Shown in pieces: positions 23,009 to 30,902 of a stretch of 33,844 nt of DNA (its first letter is position 1; each line of letters begins with the position of its first letter). The translations under genes and the position numbers were made by a program. Source of the stretch: Onstottus_B sp049273855 (GTDB lineage Bacteria > Acidobacteriota > Blastocatellia > UBA7656); the NCBI GenBank assembly GCA_049273855.1, contig JBASRN010000112.1, positions 1-33,844 on the forward strand, in the 5' to 3' direction. The notes beneath the pieces were generated by a model that had not been told where the DNA came from, searched no databases, and saw only the letters and a program-made list of their open reading frames with translations.

Positions 23009-25393
23009 GTGATCGGAGACAACAACACCAACTACGCCTACCTTAATCGGGATGGAACCTGGCCTGACTTCAATTGGAAGGGCCTCGAGCTTCGCGGGGA
23101 TGGTGCGCTGCAACTCCACTCGCTGCCGCTGCTCTTGGGAACCCTGCCTCCGGAGCTTTCCGCAGCCGGGGAGCCTGACGGGGCGGCGGGCGCCGCGGTC
23201 GATATCGACGGGACGATCTATTTCACCGACCCTTCGAAGCACCTCGTCTTCAAGACCGATGGCTGCGATGGCACAACGGCGCCGTTGGCCTGTATAGGCG
23301 GCGAAGGCGACACCCCAAATCGATTCAAGTCGCCACGCGGACTCCTGATCCCCAAACACCGCCGCACGCTGTTTGTGGTTGACAGCGGCAACCATCGAGT
23401 TCAGTTGTTCGACCTTGCGGACAATCAGGTCGTAGACGTGTGGGGGCAGGCAAGCGCTTCCGGCCCGCCTCTGCCTGGAACGCTGCCGGGTCTGTTCGAT
23501 ACACCGACCGCGCTCGCCGGTGATGAGTCCGGCAACGTCTATATAGTCGACCACGGGAATCGGCGGGTTCAGAAGTTCAACCGCTTGGGTCAGGTTGTGA
23601 GAGAGTTTTGGGACACGGTTGCCAGCCATGCGCTTTTGAGTCAGCCGAACGACATCGCCGTGTTCAGTAAGAGCGGCAAGACGCGAGTGTACATCGTTGA
23701 TCAAGAGAAGCACTCGGTGTTTCTATTCGATTCGGATGGCCAAGCTGTGCGCGATGCCGACGGTAACGTTGTCTCTTTTGGCACAGAACAACTTCAGAAG
23801 CCGATGGGCATCGCGGCGAGCGGGGATGGGGTCTATGTTGGCGACAACACTCTGAGACGCGTGTTGAAGTTTAAGCCGCCTCGCTATGAGTACGCAGGCG
23901 ATGCAGTGGGATACCAGGGTCCGGTTGCGGCGCTCGCGCTGGATGGCGCGGGCAACTTGCTGGTTCATCCGGGAGGCAGTCTCGCGCCGGTAACGCTCGC
24001 GATTGGAAAGGGCTACGCCGGTCGCGGCGTGCTATGGAGCTCTGCGATCAGGCTTCGCGAGTACGATGTCAACTGGCACCGGTTGTTCGTCCTGATGGAG
24101 GAGCTGACCGGGAATGCTCACCTCAAACTGTTTGTTCATACCGCTAACGATGCCGCGGCAGGTCCGGCTGTGGATCCGGCGGCTCCCGACCCGTTCTCCG
24201 ACGCGAAGTGGCGGCCTCGTTTAGACCCACCCAATCAATATGCAGACGTCACCGACCTCTACATTGGCGATAGCCCCGCTCAATACCTCTGGGTGGGCGG
24301 GCTGTTCTGGGGAGACGGGAGCTCGACTCCGGTCGTCAGTCAGATGCGGGTCGAGTTTGATCACCAGACCTATTTGGGCTACCTGCCCGCTATCTACGAC
24401 AAGGAGGTCGCCTGCGCGGAATCACTCCTGCAGTCGGGAACAGATGATCGCCGGTTAGTCTCCTGCGATGAGAGCAAGCCGACCTGTCCAGAGGCGCTGA
24501 AGCGGTTGGTCTCGCTCTTCGAGTCGATGTTTGCTGGTGTCGAGAGTGAGACGGCGGATCTATCGAGGCTCTTCGACGCGGACGCCGTGCCCGCTGATTT
24601 GCTCGGCTGGCTTGCCGGCTGGCTCGCCTTCGAGTTGGACGAGGATTGGGATGAAGCGAAGAAGCGGGAGCTGATTCGCAGGGCATTTGATCTATACAGC
24701 CGGCGCGGAACGGTGGAGGGTCTCCGCGAGTCGCTGCGCATCTTCGCGGGAGTCGATTCAATCATCGAAGAGCCGATAATCAATGCAGCTTGGTGGGCGT
24801 TACCCGCCACGGAGGAACCGTGCAAGGGCCAGGAGACTAGATGTCAGTGTCAATCGAAAGGGTCGAAGCGCTGCCAGTGCGGGTCACAACAGGGTTTGCA
24901 GTCCGGCTGTTCGGGAGTACTGGCTCAGGACGGCCCAACTTGGGTCGCGACCGAGGGATCGATTCTCGGAGTGACAACGATGCTCGCATCCGCTCACGCC
25001 CAAGGCGCGGTTCTGGGTGCGACTGCGACGCTGGATGGCGCGAATCTCATCGAGGGCGACGACCTTGGCTCGCCGCTCTTCAGCGACCTTGCGCATCGAT
25101 TCACGGTGCAAATCTATCGCGGGCAACTCAGATGTGCTGACACCCTCGAACGGGTGCGAGCGGTGATTGAACGCGAGAAGCCGGCCCACACCGATTACCA
25201 CCTTTGCATCATCGAGCCGCTGATGAGGGTCGGCTACCAGGCCCGAGTAGGAATCAATGCGGTTGTGGGCGGCCCGGTCGAGCCGGGTGCGCTTGGAGAT
25301 AGCCGGCTTGGCAAGACTATGGCTATTGGGGGTCTGCCAGCGGCCCGCGCCGGCGAGGAGACCCTCGTCGGAATCACTGCTCGGGTCGGTTAG
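23009..25393 (+). CDS. Tail protein I-like baseplate protein with N-terminal NHL beta-propeller
   Basis: GTG 23009 is chosen because GAGGG at 22996-23000 is 8 nt upstream; a TTG at 22979 lies inside the previous gene. The product is 794 aa. Residues about 100-300 hold NHL-type repeats ('TLFVVDSGNHRVQLFDLADN', 'GNVYIVDHGNRRVQKFNRLG', 'TRVYIVDQEKHSVFLFDSDG', 'DGVYVGDNTLRRVLKF'), a beta-propeller. Residues about 455-590 match phage tail protein I ('LGYLPAIYDKE', 'LLGWLAGWLAFELDEDWDEA', 'YSRRGTVEGLRESLRIFAGV'). A Cys-rich insert follows (about 604-634: CQCQSKGSKRCQCGSQQG). The end has a strand-rich 'REKPAHTDYHLCIIEP' segment. It probably links the wedge to peripheral proteins, with the propeller as a sensing or binding module. 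Confidence 0.85.
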   Translation: MIGDNNTNYAYLNRDGTWPDFNWKGLELRGDGALQLHSLPLLLGTLPPELSAAGEPDGAAGAAVDIDGTIYFTDPSKHLVFKTDGCDGTTAPLACIGGEGDTPNRFKSPRGLLIPKHRRTLFVVDSGNHRVQLFDLADNQVVDVWGQASASGPPLPGTLPGLFDTPTALAGDESGNVYIVDHGNRRVQKFNRLGQVVREFWDTVASHALLSQPNDIAVFSKSGKTRVYIVDQEKHSVFLFDSDGQAVRDADGNVVSFGTEQLQKPMGIAASGDGVYVGDNTLRRVLKFKPPRYEYAGDAVGYQGPVAALALDGAGNLLVHPGGSLAPVTLAIGKGYAGRGVLWSSAIRLREYDVNWHRLFVLMEELTGNAHLKLFVHTANDAAAGPAVDPAAPDPFSDAKWRPRLDPPNQYADVTDLYIGDSPAQYLWVGGLFWGDGSSTPVVSQMRVEFDHQTYLGYLPAIYDKEVACAESLLQSGTDDRRLVSCDESKPTCPEALKRLVSLFESMFAGVESETADLSRLFDADAVPADLLGWLAGWLAFELDEDWDEAKKRELIRRAFDLYSRRGTVEGLRESLRIFAGVDSIIEEPIINAAWWALPATEEPCKGQETRCQCQSKGSKRCQCGSQQGLQSGCSGVLAQDGPTWVATEGSILGVTTMLASAHAQGAVLGATATLDGANLIEGDDLGSPLFSDLAHRFTVQIYRGQLRCADTLERVRAVIEREKPAHTDYHLCIIEPLMRVGYQARVGINAVVGGPVEPGALGDSRLGKTMAIGGLPAARAGEETLVGITARVG

Positions 25394-25431
25394 CCGGCAG
25401 TGCGGTTTGAAACTCAACAACGGAGGAAGCC

Positions 25432-26247
25432 ATGTCACACAACGTTTCACAGCACCGGCAGCGCGGCGAGGTCAGAGCGCCGTCGGATCTGAAGACGCCG
25501 GTTCGAAATCTCTTTTTTTGGGGAAAACTCCTGGATGTCTATCACCTCGAGCTGGAACAGGAATACTTCAACTCGAAGCGCTGGCTGTTGAACCGGCTGG
25601 TTACCGGACCGGGCGTCGTTTGCGGGTTGGACGTGCAACTCAACGACGATGGCGAGGTGGTAGTCTACCCTGGAGTCGCGATCGACCGGTGCGGCCGCGA
25701 GATAATCGTCCCGGCTCCCTCCCGGCCGGTCGTTCTTCCACCGATGCCGCCCCACGAGCATAACGACTACAAGCAGAAGCAGGACTACAAGCAAGTCAGG
25801 AAGGAACGGCGCGACTACTGCGAAGAAGACTACGCGCACGTCGTGATCTGCTACCACGAGTGCGAGACTGATCCGGTGCCCGCGATGGCAGGCGACTGTG
25901 AGTCGGTCACGTTGTGCGCCGCGGGCTCGGTCCGCGAACAGTACGAGGTGCAGGTGCGGGAGGGATTTGCCCCGGAACGAAAACCGAACTTTCCGGATGT
26001 GATCGACGGAAAACGGATCAGCTACAGCGCAATTGTTGACTATGTGACGCGGGCTTGCCGGCCGCTTCCGGATGACTGCTGTCTGCCGCTTGCGAACGTG
26101 CGATTGAGAGACACCGACCACGGGTGGGAACCCGAGGTCGATATCGGCATCCGGCCCATCGTCTACACCAACCGGCTGCTGTTCGAGCTGATTCAGTCGC
26201 TGGTCAAAGGGGAACGAGGTGAATACGGAGAGGAGGCGGAGTTATGA
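25432..26247 (+). CDS. eCIS distal-operon paralogue 3 (FFWGKLL / PGVAID module)
   Basis: A 271-aa protein. The module appears as 'LFFWGKLLDVYHLELEQEYF', 'SKRWLLNRLVTGPGVVCGLD' and 'VYPGVAIDRCGREIIVP'. It is followed by a charged Lys/Asp/Tyr stretch ('HEHNDYKQKQDYKQVRKERR') and a Cys-containing segment ('YHECETDPVPAMAGDCES', 'CRPLPDDCCLPLANVRL'). It closely resembles the next gene, which it overlaps by 4 nt (ATGA), so the pair looks like a tandem duplication. GGAGGAAG at 25422-25429 gives a strong ribosome site. Function is unknown; probably a structural particle component. Confidence 0.8.
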   Translation: MSHNVSQHRQRGEVRAPSDLKTPVRNLFFWGKLLDVYHLELEQEYFNSKRWLLNRLVTGPGVVCGLDVQLNDDGEVVVYPGVAIDRCGREIIVPAPSRPVVLPPMPPHEHNDYKQKQDYKQVRKERRDYCEEDYAHVVICYHECETDPVPAMAGDCESVTLCAAGSVREQYEVQVREGFAPERKPNFPDVIDGKRISYSAIVDYVTRACRPLPDDCCLPLANVRLRDTDHGWEPEVDIGIRPIVYTNRLLFELIQSLVKGERGEYGEEAEL

Positions 26248-27377
26248 AAACGGATACGCTATGCCTGCATACGCCTTGCGATACGGGGATTGCCGAGCGG
26301 CCCCGATACTTTGCCGGCCAGCTTATAACACGCGAAGACCTCACGCTCGAACAGGATTATTTTCGCAGCAAACTCAGGCTGCACAATCGACTGTTGCACG
26401 GCTGGGGAGTCGTGTGCGGGGCAAGGGTCTGCCTTGTTCCAAAGACCGGCAACGGAAACTCAGCGGAGCCGTGGAAGGTGGCGATCAAACCCGGGTACAT
26501 ACTCGGCCCCTACGGTGATGAGATCAACATCGACTGCACTCGAGTCTTCGACCTGAGGACACGGTGCATCACCGGAGTGACGGGAGAGCCGTGCGTCGAG
26601 GCCGCCGATCCGTGGTGCAGCGAGGTCATCGAGCAGCCGGAATCGGGAGTGCTCTACGTGGCCGTGCGTTACAAGGAGACTCCGACACGGCCCGTTCGAG
26701 TGCAGCCGGTTGGCTGTGGCTGCGACGATACGAAATGTGAGTATTCGCGGCTCCGCGACGGCTACGAGATCTGCGTCTTGAATGGCTGTCCTGATTCGCG
26801 CCTGACACCCCCCGGGCGGGACGACCTGTTCACTGGAGAGGTGCCCGACTGTCCTGCGTGTCCTGACGAGCCCTGGGTGGTGCTCGCCGAAGTGCACCTT
26901 GATAAGGATGGGAGGATTACCAAGATCGACAACTGCTCGTGCCGCCGGCTTGTGGCCTCATTCGCGGGTTTCTGGTGGGAGTGTGCCGAACCCATTAAGC
27001 ACGAGCCGTCTACAACGAGTGACGTTCGCGTTGTCAGAATCGAAGCCCCGGCGACGGAGCTTGAAGCCGGGAAGGACCACGAGGTGAAGGTGGCGGGGTC
27101 AAACCTCAACCGGATCACCGCGGTCGCTTTCGGGAACGACGTGAAGGTGGAGAGCTTCAAAGCGGACGAGAGCGGTGCTGCCATGGGCGCAAAGATTGTG
27201 ATTGCGGCAGGCGCGGCGCCTGGTCCTCGCGCGATGGAGTTCAAGGACTCAGCCGGCAAAGGCGGCCAGTTTCCGGCGGCTATAACCGTAGCCAGGCCGC
27301 CGGTGCCCGCGCCGGTGCCCGCGCCCTTGCCTCCCAAGGCGCGGCGGGGCAAATCCAAAACTGAGGACAAGGCCTGA
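26244..27377 (+). CDS. eCIS distal-operon paralogue 4 with C-terminal IPT/TIG-like domain, Cys-rich
   Basis: A 377-aa protein. The module reads 'ERPRYFAGQLITREDLTLEQ', 'DYFRSKLRLHNRLLHGWGVV' and 'IKPGYILGPYGDEIN'. A Cys-rich middle follows ('PVGCGCDDTKCEYSRLRDGY', 'EVPDCPACPDEPWVVLAEVH', 'CSCRRL'), with enough Cys pairs for metal or disulphide sites. Residues about 265-355 form a beta-sandwich resembling IPT/TIG domains ('EAGKDHEVKVAGSNLNRITA'). The tail is a Pro/Ala linker ending in basic 'KARRGKSKTEDKA'. It is the last gene of the plus-strand block and converges on senB. An exposed adhesin-like or fibre-anchoring role is a guess based on the IPT-like end. Confidence 0.8.
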   Translation: MKTDTLCLHTPCDTGIAERPRYFAGQLITREDLTLEQDYFRSKLRLHNRLLHGWGVVCGARVCLVPKTGNGNSAEPWKVAIKPGYILGPYGDEINIDCTRVFDLRTRCITGVTGEPCVEAADPWCSEVIEQPESGVLYVAVRYKETPTRPVRVQPVGCGCDDTKCEYSRLRDGYEICVLNGCPDSRLTPPGRDDLFTGEVPDCPACPDEPWVVLAEVHLDKDGRITKIDNCSCRRLVASFAGFWWECAEPIKHEPSTTSDVRVVRIEAPATELEAGKDHEVKVAGSNLNRITAVAFGNDVKVESFKADESGAAMGAKIVIAAGAAPGPRAMEFKDSAGKGGQFPAAITVARPPVPAPVPAPLPPKARRGKSKTEDKA

Positions 27378-27391
27378 TGCCCCGGCAAAGC

Positions 27392-27438
27392 GCGCCGCTC
27401 CATTCGGAATTGCCGCCGCAGCTCTAGGAGAGCGGCGC
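27392..27438. terminator. Possible bidirectional hairpin between convergent operons
   Basis: In the 79-bp gap between the last eCIS gene and senB, GCGCCGCTC (27392-27400) pairs perfectly with GAGCGGCGC (27430-27438), with a 29-nt loop. There is no strong U-tract on either side, so intrinsic termination is uncertain, but the convergent position fits a shared terminator. Confidence 0.4.
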
Positions 27439-27456
27439 TGTTCCTCGGACAGAAAG

Positions 27457-28461
27457 TCAATCCGTTCTTGGCTTGTTGGGAGTATCACCGGGGGCGTGAG
27501 GAACTGTGGTCGGGTGGAAGACTTCACCGAGCAACTTCGCCCAGGCCTCAGCTTCGCGCGCGGGCTCGAACAGGGGTTCTAGTGTCGCGCACCGACGCTT
27601 CAGCGAGGCGAGAAACGCGGGGTCGGTTTCCACGCGCGTGAGCAGCTCGGCAAGCCCGCCCGTGTCGCCGGCTTCGAAATAGCCAGGGTAGTCGTCGCCG
27701 AGCAATCCAACCGAACCCGGGATCCGCGACGCAAGCACCGGCACGCCTCCAATGATTGCCTCACCAACAGCATTCGCGCCGCCTTCCATCCGCGACGACA
27801 GCACGCAGACTCTACAACCCGCCAATGCGAGCCGCACGCGCGACGCCGGCAGTTCAGCAAGCCAACGATAGCGGGGATTGATTCTCTGCTCTTGGCGCGC
27901 TCGTGCCGCCGCCTGTTCGGTCATCGCGCCGCCAATCTGAATCACCCGGACACGCGACGAAGCGGGTAACAACCGGGCAGCCATCGCAGCTCTAAAAGGA
28001 TCCTTCACCGGCCGCAGGTGGCCAATCACGCACACGTTGAAGGCTCGCGTCGATCGTGGGACGGCCGGCCGCGGCTCTACCGACTGGTAGATCACCCGGG
28101 CCTTCGCCCGCCAGCGCGGACGCAGAGCGTCGAGCGCCTTCGGTTGAAGCACGACTATTCGAGACGCGAGATCAAGAGACCTCTGAGCGCGCTGGCTCAC
28201 ATTGAGATCGCGGTAGAGGTCAGTCCCGGTGAGCGCGACGATGATCGGCGAGTTTGGATGCTTGAGATGGAAGCGCTCGATCGATCCGGAGCTTCGACGC
28301 GCGTGCAGCGCGACTAGTAGATCGACGGCCTGATTGTCGTAAGCCTGATCGACCGTGACTCGATGGCCAAGCTTTCTGAGAATCCGCCCCCACCTGAGCG
28401 CCGTGACTCGATTCCCGTATCGAGACCGCGCGGGGGCTGGAGTGACAATTGAAATCTTCAT
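27457..28461 (-). CDS. senB: Selenosugar synthase-type glycosyltransferase (SenB)
   Basis: A 334-aa GT-B fold glycosyltransferase of the group now known as SenB. SenB uses selenophosphate and UDP-N-acetylglucosamine to make the 1-seleno-sugar donor for selenoneine. Visible features: N-terminal Rossmann start 'MKISIVTPAPARSRYGNRVT' with the characteristic 'RYGNRVTA' stretch; 'PIIVALTGTDLYRDL'; 'VIGHLRPVKDPFRAAMA'; and the nucleotide-sugar E-x7-E region 'MEGGANAVGEAIIGGVPVLA'. The ATG at 28461 overlaps the senA stop (4 nt), so it is translated from the senA-senB message. The length matches the family. The selenophosphate synthetase (SenC/SelD) that completes the trio is not in the window. The call rests on family pattern plus the senA neighbour. 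Confidence 0.85.
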   Translation of the reverse strand: MKISIVTPAPARSRYGNRVTALRWGRILRKLGHRVTVDQAYDNQAVDLLVALHARRSSGSIERFHLKHPNSPIIVALTGTDLYRDLNVSQRAQRSLDLASRIVVLQPKALDALRPRWRAKARVIYQSVEPRPAVPRSTRAFNVCVIGHLRPVKDPFRAAMAARLLPASSRVRVIQIGGAMTEQAAARARQEQRINPRYRWLAELPASRVRLALAGCRVCVLSSRMEGGANAVGEAIIGGVPVLASRIPGSVGLLGDDYPGYFEAGDTGGLAELLTRVETDPAFLASLKRRCATLEPLFEPAREAEAWAKLLGEVFHPTTVPHAPGDTPNKPRTD

Positions 28462-29927
28462 CTAGCGCTGCGGAATCCTGCCAACACGTCGCGTCGGTCG
28501 GGTGTGTAGAAGTTCCTATAGGCGTTCCGAATCAGCAGCGACCTCGTCGCCCAGCAGCCGCCGCGCAAGACTTTGTGATCCCCAAACCACGGCGCCGAGT
28601 ATTCCTTGTAAGGGCCCGCGGCAAACCCAGGATACGCGCCGAATTCCGTGCTGGTCCATTCCCAAACGTTGCCGATCATCTGCCGGCATCCAAAGGCGCT
28701 GTCGCCTTTCGGCAACGCCTCCGCTTCGACACAACCCATCGCGCGCCAGTCCAGGTTAGCACGATCCGGAGCAGGCGGATCATCGCCCCAAGGATACGCG
28801 CGCTTGTGACTTTCGATACGCGATCCACCGCGGGCCGTCTCGCAGCTTGCAGCCATCTCCCACTCCGCTTCGCTGGGCAAACGACGGCCAGCCCAGCGGC
28901 AGTAGGCGTCGGCTTCATACCAGTTGACGTGAATCACAGGCAAGCGAGCTTCAAGCGGGACCAGTTGATCGAAGTTCCGCCTAAGCCATTGCCCGGCAGA
29001 GTCGCGATGCCAGTAAACAGGATGCTGAGCGCCGACTGCCAAACGCCATCGCCATCCTTCATCACTCCACACGTCGCGATTCAGGTAACCGCCGTCCCAA
29101 ACAAACTTCAGGAACTCGCTGTTGGTCGTCACGGTCCGCGAGATCGAAAAGGGTGCGACTTCAACCTCGTGCGGTAACAGTTCGTTGTCAAATTGGAACG
29201 TCGCTCCGGGTGATTCACCAAGGAGAAATCTCCCACCGGGGACGTAAGCATCCCCAAGTGGCTCTGCCCTTCCCTTCTCGGCATGTTCCTGCGGAGTCGA
29301 TTTCACAGCCGCCTCAGCTTCGGACTCTCTCAGCTCGAGGTCTTGCGGTCGAGCTGCGCTTGCAGTCAACTCGGCGTAGGAGCCTCGCATCGCGACCTCT
29401 TGCGATCGAGTCCCGTTTGTTGCCGGCACGCCGGCGTCTCCGGTAAATCGCGGAGCGGGGTAGCCGAGTGTTTGTCGCGTGTAGGTGATCGCCTCGGCAT
29501 GCATCTGCTCGTGAAACAGAGCCAGTCGCAAGAAATACGACTGACCGTAACCGTCAATCTGTTTGTCGCTCGGCTCGCGATTCAGTGTGATGACTCGATC
29601 GAGGACCCGGCTGAGGTATGCGATCGTCTCCGGTCTCGAGAGCAAAGGCAGATCCCAACGCGTGTCGTGGGCTACGCGGGCGGAATCGTACAAGCTGTCT
29701 CCGTGGGTAAGGATCGTGGGCTCACCGTGTAGATGACGCAAGCACCAGAACTCCTGAAACCAGCCGACGTGGCCGATCTCCCAACGAAGCGGGTTAACGA
29801 TGCTGAGGCGCGGTCCAATTAGTTGGTCATCGCTGAGGCCCGCTACAAGCTCGAGGGTGCGCTCACGCGCCTCGCGGAGCGCTTCGAGGATTTGGTGAGT
29901 TGAAGGTATTGTTTGATTCGAGGCCAC
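28458..29927 (-). CDS. senA: Selenoneine synthase-type EgtB homologue (SenA)
   Basis: A non-haem iron enzyme of the EgtB/SenA class; SenA joins the selenosugar to hercynine. The N-terminal DinB-like domain carries the iron-binding histidines ('WEIGHVGWFQEFW' and 'LFHEQMHAEAITY'). The C-terminal formylglycine-generating-enzyme-like domain carries 'HVNWYEADAYCRWAGRRLPS', 'MIGNVWEWTSTEFGAYPGF' and a terminal 'RNFYTPDRRDVLAGFRSAR', the ending I associate with the SenA-type subgroup. At 489 aa it is longer than usual because of a polar linker of about 60 residues (about 170-235) between the domains. The start is GTG 29927, with no good ribosome site and an in-frame stop not far upstream. Ergothioneine synthase EgtB is the alternative; the adjacent overlapping senB favours selenoneine. 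Confidence 0.83.
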   Translation of the reverse strand: MASNQTIPSTHQILEALREARERTLELVAGLSDDQLIGPRLSIVNPLRWEIGHVGWFQEFWCLRHLHGEPTILTHGDSLYDSARVAHDTRWDLPLLSRPETIAYLSRVLDRVITLNREPSDKQIDGYGQSYFLRLALFHEQMHAEAITYTRQTLGYPAPRFTGDAGVPATNGTRSQEVAMRGSYAELTASAARPQDLELRESEAEAAVKSTPQEHAEKGRAEPLGDAYVPGGRFLLGESPGATFQFDNELLPHEVEVAPFSISRTVTTNSEFLKFVWDGGYLNRDVWSDEGWRWRLAVGAQHPVYWHRDSAGQWLRRNFDQLVPLEARLPVIHVNWYEADAYCRWAGRRLPSEAEWEMAASCETARGGSRIESHKRAYPWGDDPPAPDRANLDWRAMGCVEAEALPKGDSAFGCRQMIGNVWEWTSTEFGAYPGFAAGPYKEYSAPWFGDHKVLRGGCWATRSLLIRNAYRNFYTPDRRDVLAGFRSAR

Positions 29928-30240
29928 TGTTGTTTCGCGACATCGGAGTGTACCGTTTGAAGCGACATACTCTCAACCGGCGTGCCCGACTTGGCTTCAT
30001 GATCGATGGGATCGGATCCTGGGTTCTGCAGCAGTGGGGAATGGTAGACACAGGGCTTAAAGTCACTCAGAGACATTCATCAACCAAAGCCGGACTGAAT
30101 GGTACCGGGTTAGTGGGATCAGCGACGTCGCGATTGCCACTTGCTAACCCTTACTAACCCGGACCATGCAGCTAGCCGCCATCATCCGCTACATTTTGGC
30201 ATCACCAATGACGGCCCGACTGCGACTTGCATCCGATCTG
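29928..30240. other. Intergenic region upstream of senA with imperfect inverted repeat
   Basis: No convincing gene. The region should hold the minus-strand promoter of senA-senB, but I cannot point to clear -35/-10 boxes. The clearest structure is an inverted repeat: CCGGGTTAGT (30105-30114) against ACTAACCCGG (30153-30162), extended outward by GGT/ACC with a one-base bulge. A further GCTAACCC copy lies inside at 30143-30150. It resembles a short repetitive palindrome or a terminator for the small minus-strand gene at 30241. Short plus-strand ORFs here show no coding character. Confidence 0.5.
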
Positions 30241-30411
30241 CTACTTCCAAACCTTCCCAGCAACGGCGCCCAGCTTGAATTTTTCCAGGTAGGTGGTGAA
30301 TTCAGCGGGATTGGCCGTAATGTGCTCCATGATGGCGTCGACCGCTTTCTCTGCTTTCGGCTGGTCGAGCCCCACTTTTGACTTCAACAGTTCCACTAGC
30401 TTCTCTTTCAT
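30241..30411 (-). CDS. Small helical protein, 56 aa, unrecognised
   Basis: Read on the minus strand from ATG 30411 to TAG 30241. The protein begins MKEKLVELLKSKVGLDQPKA, continues through a second helix ending 'MEHITANPAEF', and closes with 'LEKFKLGAVAGKVWK'. The composition (two or three amphipathic helices, no low-complexity stretches) and the GGAGAG ribosome-binding sequence just upstream of the start speak for a real gene, despite its length. It resembles short DUF2267/DUF2780-like helical proteins in style only; I do not assign a family. The gene stands alone between senA and the plus-strand accessory genes. An out-of-phase ATG at 30416 (ATGAAATGA) closes after two codons and may be a tiny upstream reading frame. 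Confidence 0.6.
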   Translation of the reverse strand: MKEKLVELLKSKVGLDQPKAEKAVDAIMEHITANPAEFTTYLEKFKLGAVAGKVWK

Positions 30412-30902
30412 TTCATCTCTCCATTAACGCCCGCACATTCGGGACGTTCGGTTAGGTGTCAGGAACTATGACGCCGAACGCTAATTTCCGTTCGTGTCGT
30501 CCCAATCAATGCAGTAGCGAGATAGGATTCCCGCCATCCTTCATGCTATGAGTTAGAGCAGACGAAAATCCATCACCGGCGTCACAGGCCGCGGTGACTG
30601 GTATCACGGCATTCTCTCTGCGTCGACCTGCGCACAACCCCCAACCTATCCGTTCCTAATCACTTGAAACGAATCAGGTTTGAATCAGTCGCAACGCCTT
30701 TTTCGTCTATTTAGAGTAGAGCAGTCCAACTTGCAGGATTTACCACAAGTTGGCCGCTCTGATCCTGGGCGCTCGGGACCGGAAGGTGGAGCGATGGGTC
30801 CAGAGCAAGGGTCTCACGCGCTTTGACGCCGGTGAGATCCAAAAGCTGCGCCAAACCGAGTGAAATAAACACGGAGCGCAGGCCGTCGAAAAGGAGACTG
30901 AT
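30412..30902. other. Gene-poor stretch with small inverted repeats and a gene remnant
   Basis: About 490 bp without a complete gene, apparently AT-richer than the eCIS block. It holds CGTTCGG (30445-30451) facing CCGAACG (30474-30480). An overlapping small hairpin, AACGCCCG (30426-30433) against CGGGACGTT (30440-30448), carries one bulged A. Both lie just upstream of the 56-aa minus-strand gene and could be regulatory. The right part holds the remnant described separately. Confidence 0.45.
30738..30863 (+). pseudogene. Possible 3' remnant of a small DNA-binding-type gene
   Basis: One frame reads 'IYHKLAALILGARDRKVERW' and then 'VQSKGLTRFDAGEIQKLRQT' before a TGA at 30861-30863. A TAG lies a few codons upstream and no ATG is available; the only start is TTG 30750. 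The amphipathic, Arg/Lys-rich pattern looks like the end of a helix-turn-helix or recombinase-associated protein, not random sequence. A truncated gene left by past rearrangement is the simplest reading, but a genuine short TTG-started ORF or chance coding cannot be excluded. Confidence 0.3.

Noticed and set aside
28458..29927. Ergothioneine synthase EgtB as the product call
   Set aside because: The overlapping senB-type glycosyltransferase and the RNFYTPDRRDVLAGFR ending favour SenA; no EgtD is adjacent. Kept as the alternative in the entry.
30166..30381. A 71-codon plus-strand ORF upstream of the membrane-protein gene
   Set aside because: It overlaps the better-supported minus-strand 56-aa gene and has no ribosome site.
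30451..30457. GTTAGGT, which resembles the right core of an integron attC site
   Set aside because: No matching left core at a suitable distance, no attC-type folded structure around it and no integrase or cassette array nearby.
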